The translations under genes and the position numbers were made by a program. From an uncultured Bacteroidales bacterium (GTDB taxonomy: Bacteria > Bacteroidota > Bacteroidia > Bacteroidales > Paludibacteraceae), in the NCBI GenBank assembly GCA_902799705.1, contig CADCBP010000012.1, positions 1 through 64,000 of the forward strand: a stretch of 64,000 bases of DNA, read 5' to 3'. Below are positions 60,066 through 64,000 of the stretch, piece after piece. Numbering within the stretch: the first letter of the stretch is position 1; each line of letters begins with the position of its first letter. The notes beneath the pieces are model-generated. The model searched no databases, had not been told where the DNA came from, and worked only from the letters and a program-made list of their open reading frames with translations.

Positions 60066-60407
60066 TTATTTCGCCATCAGTTGGCGTTGGACGCTGCCGA
60101 TGGTGGCACAATGGATAATTGGCATGTCGCCTGCTGTATGTTGGCGCGGAAGGAAACGACCTTTGGTAACCGCAGAGAGCATTTTCTCTACAAACGGTTC
60201 CAGATTGATTAAGTCCACATGTATTTCGCTGTGGGTGAGGTTGTATAACTCATCCGCAGCCGAACGGGAGATTTGCTCCACGCCTGCCATATCTAACAGA
60301 TATTCGTTGGTCGGCACTAACGAAGCAGCCAAACGCTCCATCATCTGACGCGTGTGTAATTCTGCGCCGTATTGCTCTTGTATATTAATTATCTGTTTCA
60401 TACTCAA
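60066..60407 (-). CDS. STAS-like (DUF4325-type) protein
   Basis: A 113-aa protein. 'LLDMAGVEQISRSAADELYNLTH' corresponds to the STAS-like core in which an acidic strand precedes a phosphorylatable Ser (SRSA). 'IHVDLINLEPFVEKMLSAVTKG' follows. Its start overlaps the stop of the HATPase gene (ATGA). STAS-like/HATPase pairs resemble anti-anti-sigma/anti-sigma kinase couples; here no sigma gene is adjacent. These pairs also turn up in mobile islands. Confidence 0.75.
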   Translation of the reverse strand: MSMKQIINIQEQYGAELHTRQMMERLAASLVPTNEYLLDMAGVEQISRSAADELYNLTHSEIHVDLINLEPFVEKMLSAVTKGRFLPRQHTAGDMPIIHCATIGSVQRQLMAK

Positions 60408-61122
60408 CTCATGTAATCATAAAGGTTAAACTTATCGGGCATTTGTGCCGGAATACGTACCATAATCATTGTGCCCTTAAAATCTATCTCTGGCGGTAAG
60501 GCAAGAATCTTACGGTCATTAGCCGTTAGCAGTAATAAGGCATTTCCTGACAATACGGCAAACTCGCCTTTCAAGCCATCTACTACCATTTTCATGTTCG
60601 ACGAAATGCCATAACCTCGGTTCTCTGTATCCGGCAGATTCTTTACCGAATAGCCGTTTTGTGCAAGATTAAGTGCATCGGCATCACTGTCTCCTAATTT
60701 GTCAAGGTGTTTCTGGGCTGCCACATAACTTCCATAAATAGTAATACCGAAATCAGCAATTATAATTTCTATGGTTCTTGCTGCTTTGTTATACATCAAA
60801 TACGCGTAGCCTTTGTCCGTTTGCGCATGTTGCTGGATGTTGCAAATCAACTCGTCCAACAATATGTAAGCGGCATATTGAAGGACATTAGTAAATCCGG
60901 CACGTATGGCTGAAGATGTTCTTTGAGTTGCGAAATAACACGCGCTGTTGAATCGTCATCCAAAGCAAAAGGCACTATCAGCGAATTTGTTTCGCCATGG
61001 AAGAGAGAGGTCTTCGCATCCAAATAAGGATATGCAGACCCCTTTTGATTGCTCTTGGTGACACTATCAAAAAATGCCGATAAGGTGCTTTCTAACGAGA
61101 ATATGTCTGTGTCGTTTCGCAT
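60404..61122 (-). CDS. GHKL/HATPase-type ATP-binding protein, frame broken
   Basis: The N-terminal frame from ATG 61122 reads MRNDTDIFSLESTLSAFFDS up to 'HLQPYVPDLL' and stops at 60847. The ATPase frame is readable from ~60940 as 'SAIRAGFTNVLQYAAYILLDELICNIQQHAQT' (N-box DELxxNxxQHA), then 'IIADFGITIYGSY', 'NRGYGISSNMKMVVD' (G-box) and 'GTMIMVRIPA'. The two overlap out of frame near 60900-60935, so a 1-2 nt indel splits one gene. If 60862 were used as a TTG start, the ATPase would lose its first helix. Partner of the STAS-like gene (4-bp overlap). Promoter at 61143-61173. Confidence 0.72.
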
Positions 61123-61142
61123 GTCTTTGCAACTTTCGGCTG

Positions 61143-61173
61143 CAAAGTTACAAAAAATATTTGAAATACACAA
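61143..61173 (-). promoter_or_regulatory. promoter of the HATPase/STAS-like operon
   Basis: Minus strand: TTG (61173-61171), 20 nt, TAACTTTG (61150-61143), 20 bp upstream of ATG 61122. Confidence 0.82.
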
Positions 61174-61252
61174 AGATTTCAGCAGGAAAATACAAATTCA
61201 TTTGTGTTTTGTGCTGAAAAGCTTTGTTATTTGCACAATTGTGCGGATGTAA

Positions 61253-61292
61253 TTTCGAGGTGGGACGGCTATGCCGTGTCGGTGCCCTCGAA
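61253..61292. other. two-tier hairpin in a gene-free stretch
   Basis: TTTCGAGG pairs with CCCTCGAA and the inside GACGGC/GCCGTGTC forms a second stem. It lies alone in the 391-bp gap 61123-61513, upstream of the HATPase promoter. Function unknown; a minus-strand terminator without T-run is one option. Confidence 0.45.
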
Positions 61293-61360
61293 GTTACAAT
61301 AAATTTTTAACTTTTTTTGATATATGCAAGGGTATTGTCGTAAAAAACGAGTTTGTACAA

Positions 61361-61389
61361 AAAAATCTGCACTTTTGATGCAGATTTTT
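61361..61389 (-). terminator. terminator after the Bro-N gene
   Basis: AAAAATCTGCA/TGCAGATTTTT, 11 bp with a 7-nt loop and flanking A/T runs on both sides. On the minus strand it follows the third CTCTCCGA hairpin. Confidence 0.75.
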
Positions 61390-61390
61390 T

Positions 61391-61440
61391 CTTTCTCCTT
61401 TCCCAGAATGCTTGGAAGCACCGTATCGGAGAGAGGACGG
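61391..61440 (-). repeat. CTCTCCGA...GGAGAAA 3' hairpin, copy 3
   Basis: Closest to copy 1 (30022-30070): CGGTGCTTCCAAGCATTC versus CGGTACTTCCGAGCACTC in the loop. It lies between the Bro-N stop and its terminator. Confidence 0.6.
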
Positions 61441-61513
61441 TTATTTTATGCTTTTAAAATACGTTTGCTTTTTACATTCTAAGACCAAAACTTTTATATT
61501 TGCCTATTGGTCT

Positions 61514-62386
61514 TCATTTATCTTCCTTGTCTTCGAATGGTAGTTCAGCTGCTTTGCTTTTTTCTTTTATAGGACGGATGTGGTCGGAAGCACGTTCGGA
61601 TGAGATGACGGAATGACCTAAACGACTCTCGATATCTGCGCGGGCGTTACGAGCGACTTCGCCACCTTCTTTGGCAGTCTGGCGACTCTGAGCCATGCCT
61701 TTTGGATTACGCTGACGAGATATTTCCGTCGCGGTCACTTCGGCAAGCGTGTTCAAGGCCAACTCCACATTCGTCATGTTATCACGCAAGTTCTCTTTGG
61801 TAAGACCTTTGTGGCGTTTGTACTCACCGGTGGTCATTCCGCTCCAAGCCTGCGTAAGGACATTCGTGAGAATCGCAAAATCCTTCTGCTCCGTAATACC
61901 CGCACGATGCCATTCGTCCGTCAACTCTTTGCGCATCTCAATAGAGCGCATCCTTTCGTTAATCCATTTGTCGGAATAACCTTGGCGGCGATAATCCTCC
62001 ACCGCCATCTGGAAGGTCAGCTCCGGGTCAATGATCTGGTCAATGCGCTGCTCGCCTAACTTAGCCAGCCACTGTTTGACAGGCTCGGCTTTCTTGGAGG
62101 GAATAGACTGGATGAGACGAAAAATACCTTGTAAATCAGCGGCTTGAACTTTTCTCCGTTTTCCATCAAAAGCTCTCATTTCAACAGGGGTACAAATTGT
62201 ACCCCACTTGGAATCTAATTCCGAATCACGTGCGCGCATTTTCTTAATGTATTGCTTGGCATCGGCACTATCCGTCAATACCTGTACTATATCCACAATA
62301 GAGAAATAGTACTTTTCTTGCTCGGCATCCCACACGATGCGGACACGCTTCCCCTCAAAGAGTTGTATGGCAAAATTATCGTCCAT
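61514..62386 (-). CDS. Bro-N (phage antirepressor-like) protein
   Basis: A 290-aa protein. The Bro-N fold covers ~1-110: 'FAIQLFEGKRVRIVWDAEQEKYYFSIVDIVQVLT' then 'RKVQAADLQGIFRLIQSIPSKKAEPVKQWLA'. The C-terminal half ('GITEQKDFAILTNVLTQAWSGMTTGEYKRHKGL') matches the form common in Bacteroides genomes. Phage-type Bro-N proteins bind DNA and act as antirepressors; the chromosomal version's role is unknown. The start codon is 14 bp after the transketolase stop, so transcription may read through. Confidence 0.88.
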   Translation of the reverse strand: MDDNFAIQLFEGKRVRIVWDAEQEKYYFSIVDIVQVLTDSADAKQYIKKMRARDSELDSKWGTICTPVEMRAFDGKRRKVQAADLQGIFRLIQSIPSKKAEPVKQWLAKLGEQRIDQIIDPELTFQMAVEDYRRQGYSDKWINERMRSIEMRKELTDEWHRAGITEQKDFAILTNVLTQAWSGMTTGEYKRHKGLTKENLRDNMTNVELALNTLAEVTATEISRQRNPKGMAQSRQTAKEGGEVARNARADIESRLGHSVISSERASDHIRPIKEKSKAAELPFEDKEDK

Positions 62387-62400
62387 ATTTTTCGTTACCT

Positions 62401-64000
62401 TTATAGCAACTTCTTTACTTGCTCATAGACGTTCTGGGCGGTGAAGCCGAGTTTTTCGTCAAGGACTTTGTACGGAGCGGAGAAGCCGAAGGAGTTGAGT
62501 CCCCAGATAGCGCCGTTTTCGCCCACGAGGGATTCGAGAGTGCACGGTAAGCCGGCGGTCATACCGAAACGCTTAACACCTTTCGGGAGGACGGAGTCTT
62601 GGTACTCTTTGGATTGCTCGCGGAAGAGACCTTCGCTCGGGACGCTTACAATCTGCAGGCGGATACCCTCTTTACGGAGCAGTTCTGCTCCGGCGAGGAG
62701 AGTCGAAACCTCAGATCCTGAAGCCAGGAGAACAACTTGCGGATTCTCGTCTTTGGAAACAATATAGGCACCTTTGCGGAAACCTTCAAGGTTAACATTG
62801 GGAACAGGAGCGATGTCCTGACGGCTGAGGATAAGTGCAGTCGGCGTCTCGGTGTTCTCGATAGCACAACGCCATGCGAGAGTGGTCTCCTCGGCATCAG
62901 CCGGACGGAGGACAAGCATCGACGGTTTGCCACTATGGTTATGCAGTTTCTCCATGAGACGAATCTGCGCCTCTTGCTCTACCGGCTCGTGGGTCGGTCC
63001 GTCTTCGCCGACGCGGAAGGCGTCGTGGCTCCAGATGAATTTCACCGGCAGTTCCATGAGCGCCGCCATGCGGACAGCAGGTTTCATATAATCGCTGAAG
63101 ACGAAGAACGTGCCGCAGGCAGGGATGATTCCGCCGTGGAGCGCCATTCCTATCATGACGCACGCCATGGTGAGTTCGGACACACCTGCTTGGAGGAACT
63201 GACCGCTGAAATCGCCTTTCTTGAAGGCGTGGGTCTTCGGAGTTGGAGAGGTCGGCAGAGGAAACAATCATATTGCCTACGTTCTCCGCAAGGAAAGAGA
63301 GCACTGTGCCGCTGGCGTTACGGGTAGCGGCACCTGCTTTCTGCTGGATAAGGCTCCAGTCGATGCACGGCGTTTCGCCGGACATGTAGGTCTCGTATTC
63401 GTTGGCAGCGAGCGGGTTTGCTTGTTTCCACTCGTAGTACGCCTCGTATTTCTTATTGCACAGCTCGCGCAACTCGGCTGCGCGGTCGTCGTACAGTTTC
63501 TTCACTTCCGGGAAGATCTGGAACGGATCTTCGGGATTACCGCCAAGATGCTCGATGGTCTTCTCGAACGAAGCACCAGCCTTGCTGAGCGGCGCACCGT
63601 GGGTGGAACATTTGCCTTCCCAGTTAGCTCCTTCGGCTGTCACGCAGCCTTTGCCCATGATTGTATGACCGATGATGAGCGACGGTTCGCCTTTATGGGC
63701 TTTGGCTTTGATGAGGGCTTCGCGGATAGCGTCAGGGTCGTTGCCCGGGATCTCCTGCACGTACCATCCCCAGGCTTTGTATTTGGCTGCCACATCTTCA
63801 GAGGTCACTTCGCCGCAACCCGTAGAGAGTTGGATGGTGTTGGAGTCATAGAACATGACGAGGTTATCGAGTCCGAGGTGTCCTGCCAGGCGGCCTGCGC
63901 CCTGCGAGATCTCTTCCTGCACACCGCCATCGGAGATGAAGGCATAAATGGTCGGGTTATGGATCTCGCCATAGCGCTGGTTGAACCATTTCGCCGCGAT
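62401..64000 (-). CDS. tkt: transketolase, frame broken and cut by the right edge
   Basis: The N-terminal frame is open to position 64000 and reads 'ISDGGVQEEISQGAGRLAGHLGLDNLVMFYDSN' (TPP region), 'GHTIMGKGCVTAEG' and 'VGNMIVSSADLSNSE', then slips. The rest follows in another frame from ~63255: 'KTHAFKKGDFSGQFLQAGVSELTMACVMIGMALHGG', 'GEDGPTHEPVEQEAQI' and a complete C-terminal domain. About 8 codons of the usual ADLSNSDKTDGFLKKTHAF are lost with the frame. Transketolase transfers C2 units in the pentose phosphate pathway and is normally essential here, so an assembly error or a second intact copy must be considered. Confidence 0.88.

Overview
The window looks like a chromosomal segment of an uncultured member of the Bacteroidales. 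Four things point there. Promoters follow the Bacteroidetes pattern, a TTG box, 20 nt, then TAnnTTTG, found at about a dozen sites. A secreted protein ends in a type IX secretion sorting domain. A PPi-dependent phosphofructokinase and an IspG with an insert are present. Small families such as DUF4250 and DUF4143 ATPases are typical of the order. The genus cannot be fixed from sequence alone; a fibre-degrading or gut-type lineage with T9SS is my inference.

Layout. 1-10.3 kb is accessory: a regulator tail cut by the left edge, a collapsed DUF1016 nuclease gene, a large SF1 helicase-nuclease, RecQ, two unannotated microprotein genes (6753-6845 and 8046-8141), a CSD/S1-like protein, and a broken DUF4143 ATPase behind three 33-bp-phased repeats. 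10.3-20 kb holds an AraC regulator, a secreted beta-helix protein operon, an ECF sigma/anti-sigma/Spy-like operon, and a row of small metabolic genes with a nitroreductase remnant. It ends at tRNA-Gln, beside a partial tRNA copy. 20-25.5 kb encodes a lipoprotein, a secreted PL9 pectate lyase and a Cache-SpoIIE-RsbW phosphatase.

25.7-33.3 kb is a second accessory block: a DUF4143 ATPase, an EcoRI-type adenine methylase overlapping a DUF262-HNH nuclease, structured element copy A, another DUF1016 remnant, and an AAA ATPase lodged between the two halves of an amino-acid ABC transporter. 33.3-37.4 kb carries the transporter permease, a VanX-like dipeptidase and a peroxide-stress cluster. 37.6-48.9 kb is a long minus-strand run: ispG, PPi-PFK, an aldolase, msrA, a TonB receptor, a lipid enzyme, a nitroreductase and an acyl-ACP thioesterase. 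49-56 kb has tRNA-Lys, degP, an ORF6N protein with repeats, and leuS. 56-62.4 kb is a third accessory block: a DUF4143 ATPase, an LTA-synthase-like protein, structured element copy B, a STAS-like/HATPase pair and a Bro-N protein. A transketolase runs off the right edge.

Two themes cut across the window. First, two ~290-nt elements (29.72-30.01 kb and 59.74-60.03 kb) share a complex fold in which stems are kept while the paired bases differ. This is the best candidate for an undescribed structured RNA. Second, many genes carry short internal deletions or frame breaks, including the transketolase. Either the genome is decaying or the assembly has systematic indels; read mapping would decide.
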